Part shown: in pieces, positions 29,186 through 40,505 of the stretch | Numbering within the stretch: the first letter of the stretch is position 1 | Layout: every line of letters starts with the position of its first letter | NCBI GenBank assembly: GCA_964016875.1 | Contig: OZ024734.1 | Span: forward strand, 52,806,622 to 52,870,621 | Direction of reading: 5' to 3' | Length of the DNA stretch: 64,000 nt | DNA from: Fallopia convolvulus | Lineage: Eukaryota; Streptophyta; Magnoliopsida; Caryophyllales; Polygonaceae | Made by a program: the position numbers and the translations under genes | Notes under the pieces: generated by a model | Databases searched by the model: none | Seen by the model: only the letters and a program-made list of their open reading frames with translations | What the model was told of the DNA's origin: nothing

Positions 29186-32100
29186 GTGGCAGTGAGGGGG
29201 AACAACACATGGGTCATTGATAGTGGATGTTCGAATCATATGACTGGGAACAAAGACAACCTCACCTCACTCCACCCAAAAGCCGAAGGAGGTCATGTGT
29301 CCTTTGACAACAAGAATAAAGGAGAAATCATAGGAACAAGGGAAGTACTACTCAATAAATCAATCAAAATCAACAACGTCAACCTGGTGAAGGACCTGGG
29401 ATTCAACCTCCTGAGCGTATCTCAGATATGCGATCAAGGGAACAACATTGTTACATTTGATTCAAGGGAATGTCTAGTGATCAACAAGAAGACTAACAAA
29501 ATCATCCTGAAGGGAAAAAGGTCCAACAACATCTATGTGGTGGACACAGACTTTGAGCCACCAAGAAAATTGTGCTTAGCTAGTTCCGTTGATGAAACGG
29601 AACTCTGGTACAAGAGACTAGGCCATGCAGGCATTAGTCAGATCCAAAAGCTATAACTACAAGATTTGGTCATTGGCCTTCCTCGAATAAACATCGAGGG
29701 AGCCAAGATGTGTGAAGCTTGTGTTCGTGGCAAACAAACCAGAAGTTCCTTCAAACCAAAAAGGGTAGTCAACACAACAAGGCCCCTGGAGCTAATTCAC
29801 ATGGAACTTTGTGGTCCCATGGACACCGAAAGCTACAGAGGAAAGAGGTACATGTATGTTTTAATTGATGATTTTTCAAGGTTTACATGGGTTCTTTTCT
29901 TGAGATCAAAATCATATACTTTCAAAGAATTCGAGACTCTAATCAAGAGGATGGAAGTTAGCATGGGAATCAAGCTCAAGGCACTCAGATCTGACAATGG
30001 GACTGAGTTAAAAAACTCAGAGTTCCTAAGGTACTGTGACAACAATGGCGTATCCCACAACTTCTCGGCTCCTCGTACTCCTCAACAAAATAGCGTGGTG
30101 GAAAGGAAAAATAGAACTTTGGAAGACATGGCAAGGACCATGATGCTAGAGAGTGGAGTTCCTCCAAGTTTCTGGGCCGAAGCCATCTCCATAGCTACTT
30201 ACATCCTAAATAGAGCTATGACACGTCCCATGATCAAGAAGACATCATATGAGCTAATCAAAGGAAGGAAGCCCAACATCTCTCACCTAAGGACCTTTGG
30301 GTGCAGATGTTTCATCCACAATAATGGCAAAGATAATCTTGGGAAGTTTGACCCTAGAAGTGATGAAGGAATCTTCCTGGGATACTCCTCCCAAAGCAAG
30401 GCGTACAAGATCTACAACAAGAGGATCAAGAAGATAGAAGAAAGCATTCACGTCATCTTCGATGAACAATCTGTAAGGGTGGGAACAGAGGCTCAAGGAA
30501 AGGGAACTTTGTTCAAACTAGTCAGACAAGAAGAGGAAGACGATGATGATGAACCAAGAAAAAGAGATGAAGACTATCTGAGTGGAAACGACATCCCACA
30601 ACAAGGGAACAACGAAGGAGATCAAAATTCCACACATCAAAGCTCCTTTGAAGTTCCCTCCTCAACAGAAGAGCCACAAGATGCATCAAACTCTCTTGTT
30701 CCCCAAAATGACATTGTACCAGAATCTAGTGTTCAAGGGGAACAACAAGGGAACCCTGAAGAGAATCCCGACGAGAATCTCAGTGAAGAAGTTGAGCACA
30801 ACTGTTCCCCTGAAGAAGAGGAGGCTCAAGATACAGATGAAGAGACAAGGGAACAGATTGATGTCGCACATATCCGAACCAGGAACTACCATCAGAAGAG
30901 GGATCACCCCATCGATAACATCATCACTCCCTGTGACAAAGGTGTTCAAACTCGTTCCGCTGTCAATAATTTCTAGCTTTTAACGCATTTGTTTCATTGG
31001 TGGAACCAAAAATCATCAAAGAAGCCCTAAAGGACCCAGACTGGATCCAAGCCATGCAAGAGGAACTCCATCAATTTGAGAGGAATAAAGTGTGGAAGCT
31101 AGTTCCTAGGCCCAAGAACAAGAACATCGTAAGAACTCGATGGGTTTTTAGAAACAAACTTGATGATACTGGGGTTGTAGCAAGGAACAAGGCACGACTG
31201 GTTGCCCAAGGCTACAGGCAAGATGAGGGAATTGACTACGATGAGACCTTCGCACCAGTTGCACGGATTGAAGCAATCAGTCTCCTCATAGCCTATGCAG
31301 CTCACAAAGAATTCAAGTGGTACCAGATGGATGTGAAGATGGCCTTTCTCAATGGGCACCTCAAGGAAGAAGTATACGTAGCTCAACCCCCAGGATTCGA
31401 AGATGAGAAGCTACCTAACCATGTATACTTCCTAGAGAGGGTCCTCTACGGTCTCAAACAAGCTCCCCGAGCATGGTATGACAGGTTCGCTCAATTCCTT
31501 TTGTCTCATGGATACCTTCGAGGTTCCATAGACAAAACCTTGTTCCTAAAGAAAGAATCTAAGGATATTTTGATTGTGCAAGTATATGTTGATGACATTG
31601 TTTTTGGAGCAACTAACGAAACTCTTGTAGAGAAATTTAAGAACCTCATGAGCAGTGAGTTTGAGATGAGTCTCATAGGGGAACTCACGTTCTTCTTGGG
31701 ACTCCAAATATCTCAAACAAAGGAGGGAACAAGGATTCATCAACAAAAATACATCAGAGAAATGCTCATGAAGTATGGGATGGAACACTCCAGGCCCATC
31801 GACACTCCCATCTCACCAAATTCAAGGCTTAATGCGGATGAAACAGGTATAAGTGTGGACCATAGAAATTATCGAGGTATGATTGGGTCCCTTCTCTACT
31901 TGACTGCTAGTAGACCTGATATCATGTTCTTCGTATGTCTTTGTGCTCGTTTTCAAGCTAACCTAAGGAATCACACCTGAAAGAGGTGAAGAGGATTTTC
32001 AGGTACCTCAAAGGGAACGATAACTTGTGCCTCTAGTATCCAAGGAATAGTTCCCTTGAGCTCATTGCTTACACAGATGCAGATTTCGTTGGGCACCTTG

Positions 32101-32498
32101 TTGATAGAAAGAGCACATCGAGAATGGCCCAGTTCCTAGGGTCATGCTTAGTCTCATGGGGATCCAAGAAGCAAAACTCAGTGGCACTCTCCATAGCTGA
32201 AGCAGAATATGTGGCTGCCGCATCATGTTGTTCCCAAGTTCTATGGCTTAAGTCTCAACTCCAGGATTACGGTATGTCTTTTGGCCCAGTTCCCATACTC
32301 TGTGATAATACTAGTGCCATTAACATCTCCAAAAATCCTGTACATCACTCTAGGACTAAGCATATAGACATTAGGCATCATTTTCTACGTGATAATGTTG
32401 AAAATGGGAACATCTCTATGGAACACTATAGAACAGAAGAGCAAATTGCGGACATTCTCACTAAAGCTTTAGACAGACGTCCCTACCAGCTTTTTTGA
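29186..32498 (+). pseudogene. Sirevirus 1 pol (PR-IN-RT-RH)
   Basis: The frame opens right after TTGTAG at 29185. Protease: WVIDSGCSNHMTG. Pre-integrase: LWYKRLGHAG with CEAC. Integrase: the family HMDLCGP reads HMELCGP, so the first catalytic Asp is Glu; RSDNGTE and VVERKNRTLE keep the other two. RT (30997-31980): WVFRNKLDDTG, FAPVARIEA, YQMDVKMAFLNG, LYGLKQAPRAWY and the active site VYVDDIVFG. RNase H (about 31981-32498): YTDADF, SIAEAEYVA, CDNTSAI and DILTKALD. Frame breaks near 30975 and 31975 and stops at 29654 and about 32035. Typical size and order for the family. Confidence 0.92.
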
Positions 32499-33285
32499 AT
32501 ACTTCTAGGGATGATAACTCTAAACTAACCAAGTCCCTGTTTGTCTATCCCTCAATGCCTGACTAGTCTAACTAGAAATGCATGATAGGGAACAATAGGA
32601 CTCATTGCTTTCATTTTGCCATATTACTAGTCTAGAGCTTCCTTACGTACAGTGGAACATCATTTCTTTTTGGACCAAAATGATAAACCAGAGTTCCCTT
32701 TAACCCTCTCTACAAGCCACTATGACGGTTGATCATAAAACCAACCCTAAGCCAAGGGCGAGACAAACGCTTCTCATGAGCCAAACTCTTTATCCCTTTT
32801 ATCGAGTTGTAATAGTCTGGTTCCCTTTTGAGTTCCCTAGCATTACAAAGAAATTGAGTGTGAGTTCCCTTAACCTCTCCACTCAATATGACCTTTTGAA
32901 AGATCATGGGAACTGGTGTGCACAAGCAAGGGAACACTACAATCTGAAGAAGGTGAAACGTCACTTGGGAAATGGGTTTATGTGTCAGAATATGAAGTGT
33001 TTTGGGCCAAGCATTTCAAAAATAAAAAAGACTTCCCAAGGAAGAAAGCGACGCGTGTCAGAAGCTGCTATAGAAGTTGAAACGCTCCTCCACATTCATT
33101 GGCCAACGATTATCGAGGTTTATCATCCTTCCCTTTCTACCCTCGTCTCTTTCCTAAATAAAAACCCCCTTTGCCATTTTTGGGCCCTTCTTACTCACCC
33201 CTCTCTGCAACTCCTTCCCTCTGAAACTTCCCCTTCACCCATTTTCAGCAAACCTCCAAAAACCGTTCCCTTCCATAAACTTTCC
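32499..33285 (+). other. Sirevirus 1 spacer between RNase H and env-like frame
   Basis: No conserved domain. Corresponds in position to 45634-46500 of Sirevirus 2. The long frame starting at 32722 is non-conserved read-in to the env-like start at 33286. Confidence 0.55.
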
Positions 33286-35504
33286 ATGGCTTCATCCCAC
33301 TCCTTCGAACAAATTCGAGAGTGGATACACAAAAATCCTAGAACTTTCTTCCTCTCCATGTTAGACGACATCGAGAAAGAGCAAGATCCTGTACTTCGCG
33401 ATGTCCTAATCGCAGGACTTTACAATTATGTAAGTCCTCTCCTTCCTCCTCCTCCTCCGTCATAGCAAACTCAAGCGATGCCTTCCTCCACTACCACATC
33501 CTCTCAATCTCTTCCTCCTCCTCACCCTACCACCGCTGTCTCCTCCGGAACTGTCATAGTTGACAATTTCGGATCCGAACCCCATCCAAACATGAAAAAC
33601 CCAAACCCTCCAAATCCAAATACTCCCACGAATCCAAACGCTCATCAAAATCCAAACACACCTCCTCCAAACGCAAACACTCCTAGATCTCTTCTCCTTC
33701 CCATTACTCGGAACCCAAGAAGAAATCTCTCCTCAACATGGAGGAAATTCTGAACCTTTCTAAACCCACCTCCTTCGCCATCAAACCTCCTCTCGTTTTT
33801 CCCCTCTTACCCACCTCTGGGACCTCACAATCCCAGAATCAAACGCCACCACCACCTCCTTCTTCGTCTCTTCCCTTGATTGAGGGAACTTCTAATCCTC
33901 CTCCCTCTTCACACCAAAAGACTCCTCCACCGCCCACCTCCCCCATTGCCAAATCTCCCTCTAATCCAAAACCTGCCTCTGGGAACTCCAATCCCAAGGC
34001 TCCTGTCACCACTCCTCCCCCTTCCACCTCAAAGGTCCCAACTCCACACACCTCCCCTCTTCATCCGTCTTCTTCACCATACTCTCCCTCCACCGTAAAG
34101 CTCTCCTCTCCCCTTCCGGCCCAACATACCTTCAACCTCGACTCCGATGAGGATGATCTACCCATCGAAGTCATTGCTCGCAAAAAGGCCAAGGAGCAGC
34201 CTCACATCGTCATGGGCACTGCCGAAGAAGAGGCCCAACTCTAAGCCCTCGAGGCAGAATTCCGAAAAGAGCTAACCAGGCCTCCCAAAGAGCAAGGGAG
34301 CCCGACCCAGAAAGATGGGAACCCAACACCGTCTGATGGTGATGGGCTAAGCGATCGCCATCCAGATCACGACGATGAAGAGGAAATGGGCCTAACCTCC
34401 TCCAACGAAGGGACCTCAAGCGAAGACGCTGAGGAACACTGCAAGGCTGATGCTAAGAAAGAGCCTGTCGTCATAGAAACTCCAGGACACCAACTGGTGG
34501 TGTCGGAGGGTGCCTGAGACACAAGGGACCCTCCACTCATGCTTACAGCGGCTGCTTCCCCCCAGTTGAAAAGAAAGAATGCCGTCTCTAGGGGGAACAA
34601 GAACAAGAAGGGGAATGGAACTGCTCCCAAGAAGGTTCACGTCACTGAGAAACGCAAACTCCTTCCCCCTCTCATCCTCTCCGAGCAAAAACTCCAAGAA
34701 CAAGGGCTCGGGGAACTGTGGGACTTGAGTAAGGCACAGGGATGGGAGCACATCTACGATGATGCTGTGAGCATTGATCCCTCCCAAGTGCGCCTCTTCT
34801 ACAAAAATTTCGTCGTCCATGATGAGGGCACCAAGGGAACTCTTTCCCTCAACGGCGATGATTTCATCTTCACGGCCTCATCCATTCGCCTTCAACTCCA
34901 GGTCCCTATCCAGGGCCTCGAGGCTTTGCCCACCAAGAACTGGTGCGACTGCAACAACGATGTGATCTACAACACCATCTATGAGGTCCGTGTTCCCACG
35001 ACTGGAATGTCGACTCATCATCTGTCTCTCATCTCCAAAATGGCCCATCAATTCATCATCAATGTGGTGATCCCTCGCCAAGAAAAGCGTCTTCACATCA
35101 ACATTCCCGACACCATTCTCCTCTATCACTTCCTCCAGAAGATGCCCATCAATCTTCCACGCATAATTTTAGGGCACATGGACAAGTGCATGGCCTCCGC
35201 GTCTCATTCCCTTCCCTACGTTGGTCTGATCAAGAATCTAATGATCAAAGAGGGCCTCTACGACTCCTCCAAAGAAGAAGTGACCATAGGAAGGAAACTG
35301 AACATTTCTATGGTCCAGAAAATGCGTCACTCTGAGCAAGTTGAGGACCAGGAGACGCTTCCCTCTGGTGACGGCCCAGAGGTTGTGAACACACATGTGT
35401 TGATGCACATTGCCAACACACTGGATAGGATGGAAGGGAACCAAGAAAAGCTCACCCATGCCTTGAACAGACTGAGTGAACTGTTTCTCCCGCCAAGCCC
35501 ATGA
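33286..35504 (+). pseudogene. Sirevirus 1 env-like (third) frame
   Basis: Sireviruses carry an extra frame after pol, of unproven function, often called env-like. Here it starts at MASSHSFEQIREW, runs through a long Pro/Ser/Thr-rich region (33480-34240), a Lys-rich basic stretch near 34.6 kb and a conserved globular part (34.6-35.4 kb, for example PRQEKRLHINIPDTILLYHF and LPRIILGHMDKCM), and ends in a short heptad-like tail (IANTLDRMEGNQEKLTHAL). Frame changes near 33465, 33735 and 34240-34540 break it. The same conserved blocks occur in Sirevirus 2 at 45633-43727. I see no clear signal peptide or transmembrane segment. Confidence 0.78.
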
Positions 35505-35768
35505 TCTCCTTTTTCTTCCCCTGATCCTCAATGTTCCCACAAATTTCTTTTTTTTGTTCCTATGTACATTTGTTTGGCTTAAGTAATGAAATGGTTTCTA
35601 GTATGATTGCGTGTTCCTTTCTTCCTTATTTATGTGTTATATATGTTTTCGATGATGTCAAAAGGGGGAAAGACAAAAAATGCTAGATGAGTTAAGTTGA
35701 AAAGATATCACAGAATATGCTATAGCTAAGGGGGAACAACTGCATAAAAAGCTAAGTACGAACAACTA

Positions 35769-36114
35769 CATACCTCAGTACCGAACCTACAAGGTCGGTA
35801 TCGAGCTCATTTTCTTGCTCTTTTTTTGGACTTTGTCATAGCCTCTTTTGGATTTGTCGAGATCTTTAAAGTGTCTTCTTTCTTTTCTTGACTTGACCAT
35901 ACTCCGCCATCATCCTCTCGATCTCAACTTCTTCTGAATGCTCCTAATTTTGCGTCGAAAACCTACAAAAAACACTAAAACGGAGTAGCTTCCATACTTT
36001 TCATAAAATATGCAAACTTATCCAAAAACACACAAAACAAACACTAAACTCAACTAAACTCAAGCTAAACAACTAAGAAAAACACTTAAAAACTATACTA
36101 AAACACGAACATCA
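35769..36114 (-). repeat. Athila 1, 3' LTR, proximal part
   Basis: Matches 55420-55756, including the LTR start TGATGTTCGTGTTTT (36114 downwards). Together with 25488-26206 it makes up the 3' LTR, minus 404 bp lost at the Sirevirus 1 edge. A purine-containing tract GAGTATGGGGTATTT precedes the LTR start (36129-36115). Confidence 0.9.
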
Positions 36115-38026
36115 AAATACCCCATACTCATGCTTGCTCGTCCTCAAGCAATCACTAAACACATACCAAAATCAAATAACATATTTATCAAGTAATAGCC
36201 TTTATCTAAAAAGCAACTTCAAAGCATAGCAAAAATAGCAAATCATTCTTAACGTCATAACACATATATATGCAACTAGTAGACATAAGCAATCACAATC
36301 CAACCTCACCAAGGATAATGTGTTTCACTCATCTCTCATGTGTTTAGGCTTATAAATTCATCTCTCAACTCAATCTTATATGCAAAAACTCATAGAAATT
36401 GGAACTTATATCACCAAATTCTCCACCAAAGATTGTCAAAACAAGCAAAAATCATCAGGAGAACTTAGGCTCAATGAAAAACTTCATAGAAGTTTCCATT
36501 CGGCCGGGTTGTAATGGGGCTTGGTAATAACACCAAGACGTGGAAATATTTTTGGCTATGTAGTGCTAATAATATCCGGGAATCAAAGACTCCTAAAACT
36601 CACACATCTCCAACACTCTCATAAAAGAATTTACCAAACTCTCTTAACAATATGCACATTCTCTTTCACTCACCCATTAAATCCTAGAAAGCCTTATAAC
36701 TATAATCATAAAGAAACTCTTGGTTTTGAATTTTGAAGCATTTGCACATTCTTTATTTCATATTCCTTCTCTTTTTTCTTTTTTTTTTCCCTCTTTCTTG
36801 TTTTTTCTCTACATTATTTTCTTCACTTGTAAAGCTTCGATACCGAGCTAGAAGGTCGGTATCGAGCTGTAATTTCTTCTTCCGGATTACTCTGGAGAAC
36901 CTCGGTACCGAGCCCACATGGTCGGTATCGAGCTGTAATTCAATCTTCTTTTTCTTATCTTCCCTTCTTTTGTGCTCTTTAACCAAGAGATCCTTTTACA
37001 TAATGAAACAAGAGACTTCCAATCTACCCCAACCAAACCTTTTATTTTCGAACCAACATATATCTTTTGCACTCAACAAAAACAACTCCTCTCCAACTAA
37101 GTTCTAATCCCCGGATAGGGTCAAGCTTTATCGGCTAAGGAATAATATTGTGAAGCAACAAACAAAAAGCTTAAGGCTCAAAGTAGCTTCAACAACAAGG
37201 ATAATGTAAGGGTGGATAAGGATTAATAGGGCTTATGAAAAATAAGTTCTCTACCATATGATTTCACAAGTAATGAACTAAATTTTTTATAAAGTTCTTG
37301 AGAAATAGATAACCATCACAATTCCAAGAGATAATATACATATAGAGAGTAAATCACACATGAAAAATCAAGGCTAGAAATAAAAGCTCACATGTCATTT
37401 TTGTTGGATTGCAATTAAACTCATGCTAAAAGTCATATGTACTCAGTTTCATCATATGCTATTTCACCATAAAAACAATTTCATAATGAGATTCAGGCTA
37501 CACTATAAAAAACTTGCTTAAAAGGAATTACATGGTCATGCAAGTAAAAGCAATCATAGAACCATAAAATCAAGGGTACTCATTTGTTCTAAAATCTTTT
37601 TGGAATTTTTCAAATTTTTTCAATTTTTTGTGATTAATTTTTTTTAAAACGAAAGCAACTATTAAGGAAAACAAATTAACACAAGAACATGAAAACACAT
37701 GAAGACAAACAAATCTTGTTTTCCCTTCCTACCCCATACTTAAACATTACAGTGTCCTCACTATAAAAACAAAGTAACACATAAGAAAAGATAGGGAAAA
37801 GAAAATAAACTCACAAAGCATTTGTCGAAGCAAAGGAAGCATCCTTGAATGAGAGATGATCATTGGTTCGGTGGTGGAAAGTATCGCTCCATGTTGTCCA
37901 TAAACTCAATCATTGTCCGCCAGCGAGCATCAGCTCGCTGCTACTGCGCATCCTCAAGTGCCATACGAGCTAAATAAACATCTTGCTAATGATTCATTTG
38001 TTGATGTAATTGGGAATGCTGCAGAT
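36115..38026 (-). other. Athila 1 spacer between env-like frame and 3' LTR
   Basis: About 1.9 kb without conserved coding. It is AT-rich with poly-pyrimidine stretches, and the Lys/Arg-rich short frames near 36.8-37.0 kb arise from these. Two GGTACCGA/GGTATCGA modules lie at 36837-36868 and 36901-36933. Confidence 0.65.
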
Positions 38027-39349
38027 TCAGCTGCTGCATTTGGGATGACAAGTCTTGTGCCCATTGTGGTAGAGCATTTGAACTAGATTAATCGGTATGG
38101 GGCGGCTGCTGGTAATGGTGGTGCTGGGTAAAGGGGGCATATGGCACGATACCGCATGCTGGTGGCACGGTAGGGTGTTGATCAAGCACAGTGTCAAAGT
38201 GGAAACCCTCGGTATCAGCCTCTTAGTACTCAATACCGAGGCTAGGATGCTCGGTACCGATGTTGGCAACATGTGTTGGAGCCTCGGTACCGACCTAGTG
38301 GTGGTCGGTACCGACCTCCTCCGCAGGGGCTGGATCATGTTCTTCCATGGCGGCATCCTTGCGCTCATACCTAGGCTCGAATATCCGTAAGGTAGCCTCA
38401 TCTTGAGGCTTCTTGGCCAAGGGGAATGGTTGATATGTCCAAACTTAATACCAATTGGGCAAGTATAATAACTCCAACTTTTCTCGAGTGACTCGCACGG
38501 GCTGACCTTGAATCAGGGTGACGACTCCCTCTCGCATCTTTGAAAAACACCGGAAGACAGCCAGTAGCTTGTGTTCATCTTCTGTGGACGGTGTGCACTG
38601 TAGCGTGATAGATCGATTTTGAGAGCAATAGCCAAGAGGCTCTCCACGTTTCCACAATAAACTCCTTGTAAAGTGGTCCCTTTTTGCTCCACATACTTCA
38701 CCCATTCATACCCCAGATTCATAGGAGCGGGGTCTTCAAAAAGAATTGTACGGAGACATCCAACCTCCGTCCTTGTCGGCCTAGAGATCTCCTTTTTGGG
38801 CCAAATTGTTGAGGATGATGCGGAAGATGGGGTTAATGATGTGTGCCCCGGGGAGTGCAGGAGTGTTGTTTCTAATTTCCCCAGAGATGTAACCCCAGGT
38901 TTCCGTGACCTTGAAGTCGTCTAGTGCTTTGTAGTTTCGGGAATGGTTAGGAAAATTGAGAAGTTCATTGAACTCTTCCATAGTGAACTGATGATCCTCA
39001 TTGCCTAGCCAGAACTTGATCCTTCCCGGAGATGTTTTTGTCTTGAAGCTAGTGCGAAGAGTGGCCACAAACTCCGAGGTGAGGGTCGAATAGTGAGCGA
39101 CTTCTTCATATTTGAGGAGATGGGGCACACCGAGGATGGAGAAGGCATGTTTAACATCTTCATAAATGTCTGATGACCTCCCAATGGACCTTGAAAACCA
39201 TCTTGTGAGGTGAGGTTTTTCGAGGACAGAATTGTAGATTGACCGTTGTGTCTTTGCAATATGACATCATCCATTCTCGGTGGAGATGGAGATCTTTGGG
39301 TCCTCTTCTTCTTGTTTCGCCTTAGGATAGCTATGCTTGAACTTGCCAT
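38027..39349 (-). pseudogene. Athila 1 env-like frame
   Basis: From the ATG at 39349 (MASSSIAILRRNKKKRTQRS) the minus strand passes, with frame changes, through KFWLGNEDHQFTMEEFNELL, NFPNHSRNYKAL, NPIFRIILNNLAQKGDL and KLLAVFRCFSK. These blocks resemble the frame that follows pol in Athila elements. Function in plants is unknown, and envelope activity is not shown. At least three frameshifts split it, and modules at 38209-38316 lie within its 3' part. Confidence 0.65.
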
Positions 39350-39359
39350 TTAAGTACCT

Positions 39360-40449
39360 GAAATATCATAAACAGCTAAGGTAAAATCGACTCTGGAAAA
39401 TCAAACACCAAAGAAACCCCATACTTGCATTAAAACCACGCTCAAATACAACATTTGGCTATTCTAGTGGGGGTCGGTATCAAGCCTGAAGGGTCGGTAC
39501 CGAGGCCTTTGGATTTCAGCGTGTTATGGGTGAGTTAAAGGGTCGGTACAGAGTTGTGAAGGTCGGTACCGAGCCTATTTCCAGAATTACTCACAAAGGA
39601 TTTCGAGTCTTTAATCCCCGAATTCCAACAATAATCATGTCTCAAGCAAGATTCCAAATCAAAGCCACAAAATCAAGTACTTGCAACCCCATACTTACTC
39701 AAAGCCCTATGCAATCATGGCAAATTTTGCCAAAAATCATGGTGTCAATCTCGCAAATCAAGAACAAGTGACCTCATGCTTTGAATAATTGAAAAGAGTT
39801 TCATTCTAAGCATGAGGAAACGAATTTTATCAAGATCAAGCACAAGTACTAAAGCAAGAAGGCACGAATTCAAGAACTAAACCCAATTTCGGACTAGATC
39901 TAGATCTAGGCATGAAAACCACCAAAAATTACCATAAATATCCAAGAATTTCAAGTAAACAGTAGGGTATGCGAAATCATACCGTAGACTTGAAGATTTA
40001 GAACCGAAATTTAAAAGAGGCGGAGAGTAACGAGGGTTGGGACTCGGTAACGAACAGATTTCTGGTTTTTGCTTGGTATTGAATGTGGTGCTCGAAGTGG
40101 TGTGCGTGTGGATCGAATGAAGGGTTTGTGTGGATCGATTTTTGAGGGAATTGAGGGTGGATGGCGTATGGATTGCTTGAGAGCATTTTTAGCTGTTTGG
40201 TAGAGGCGGCGTGGGTAAAGAAGGGCAAGGAGAAGTTTTAGGTTAAAAGGAACTTACCTGCCGTGCGTATTTGCTGGGTTTTTACAGATCGGTACCGAAC
40301 CTGTCGCGGCTCTCTTTTTCAACCTCGTTACCGATCCGATTTCTGTAACACTTTAGACAAAAACATTCTATTCCACAAACTTCTATTCTAAAAAAACTGA
40401 AAAGAAGGCTAACAAAAAGAACTATAAAAAGGAAGGAAACTAAACCAGG
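39360..40449 (-). other. Athila 1 post-pol spacer
   Basis: About 1.1 kb between integrase and the env-like ATG. It holds three module sites (39473-39506, 39540-39575, 40289-40335), the last beside a second GGCAGGTAAGTT donor-like sequence (about 40260-40250). The corresponding spacer in Athila 2 starts at 63145. Confidence 0.6.
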
Positions 40450-40505
40450 TTGCCTCCCGTAAGCACTATTTTTAACGTCATTAGCCCGACGAACTTACCT
40501 TGGCT
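40450..40505 (-). promoter_or_regulatory. Conserved post-pol block with splice-donor-like start (Athila 1)
   Basis: On the minus strand AAGGTAAGTTCGTCGGGCTA starts a ~54-nt block ending GGGAGGCAACC. It matches the block at 63091-63144 of Athila 2 with only three differences, although the elements are otherwise clearly diverged. It begins directly after the integrase stop and contains a perfect donor, AAG|GTAAGT. Confidence 0.75.

Larger units (their letters stand above)
26207..35768 (+). mobile_element. Sirevirus (copia) element 1, 3' LTR missing
   Basis: A plus-strand copia/Sirevirus inserted in the Athila 3' LTR. It has a 5' LTR (26207-27173), an initiator-Met primer site, a long gag with two zinc knuckles, PR-IN-RT-RH, then the extra env-like frame typical of Sireviruses, and purine tracts CAAAAGGGGGAAAG (about 35658) and CTAAGGGGGAAC (about 35728). 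It ends abruptly about 40 bp after the second tract. The 3' LTR and 404 bp of the Athila LTR (equivalent to 55016-55419) are gone, so a deletion removed the right edge. Stops and frameshifts are present in all frames. Confidence 0.88.

Noticed and set aside
33478..34244. Independent proline-rich protein genes
   Set aside because: They are pieces of the Pro/Ser-rich region of the Sirevirus env-like frame, co-linear with Sirevirus 2.
36753..37072. Lys/Arg-rich nuclear protein frames
   Set aside because: Antisense of poly-pyrimidine tracts in the Athila 3' spacer; no conserved domain.
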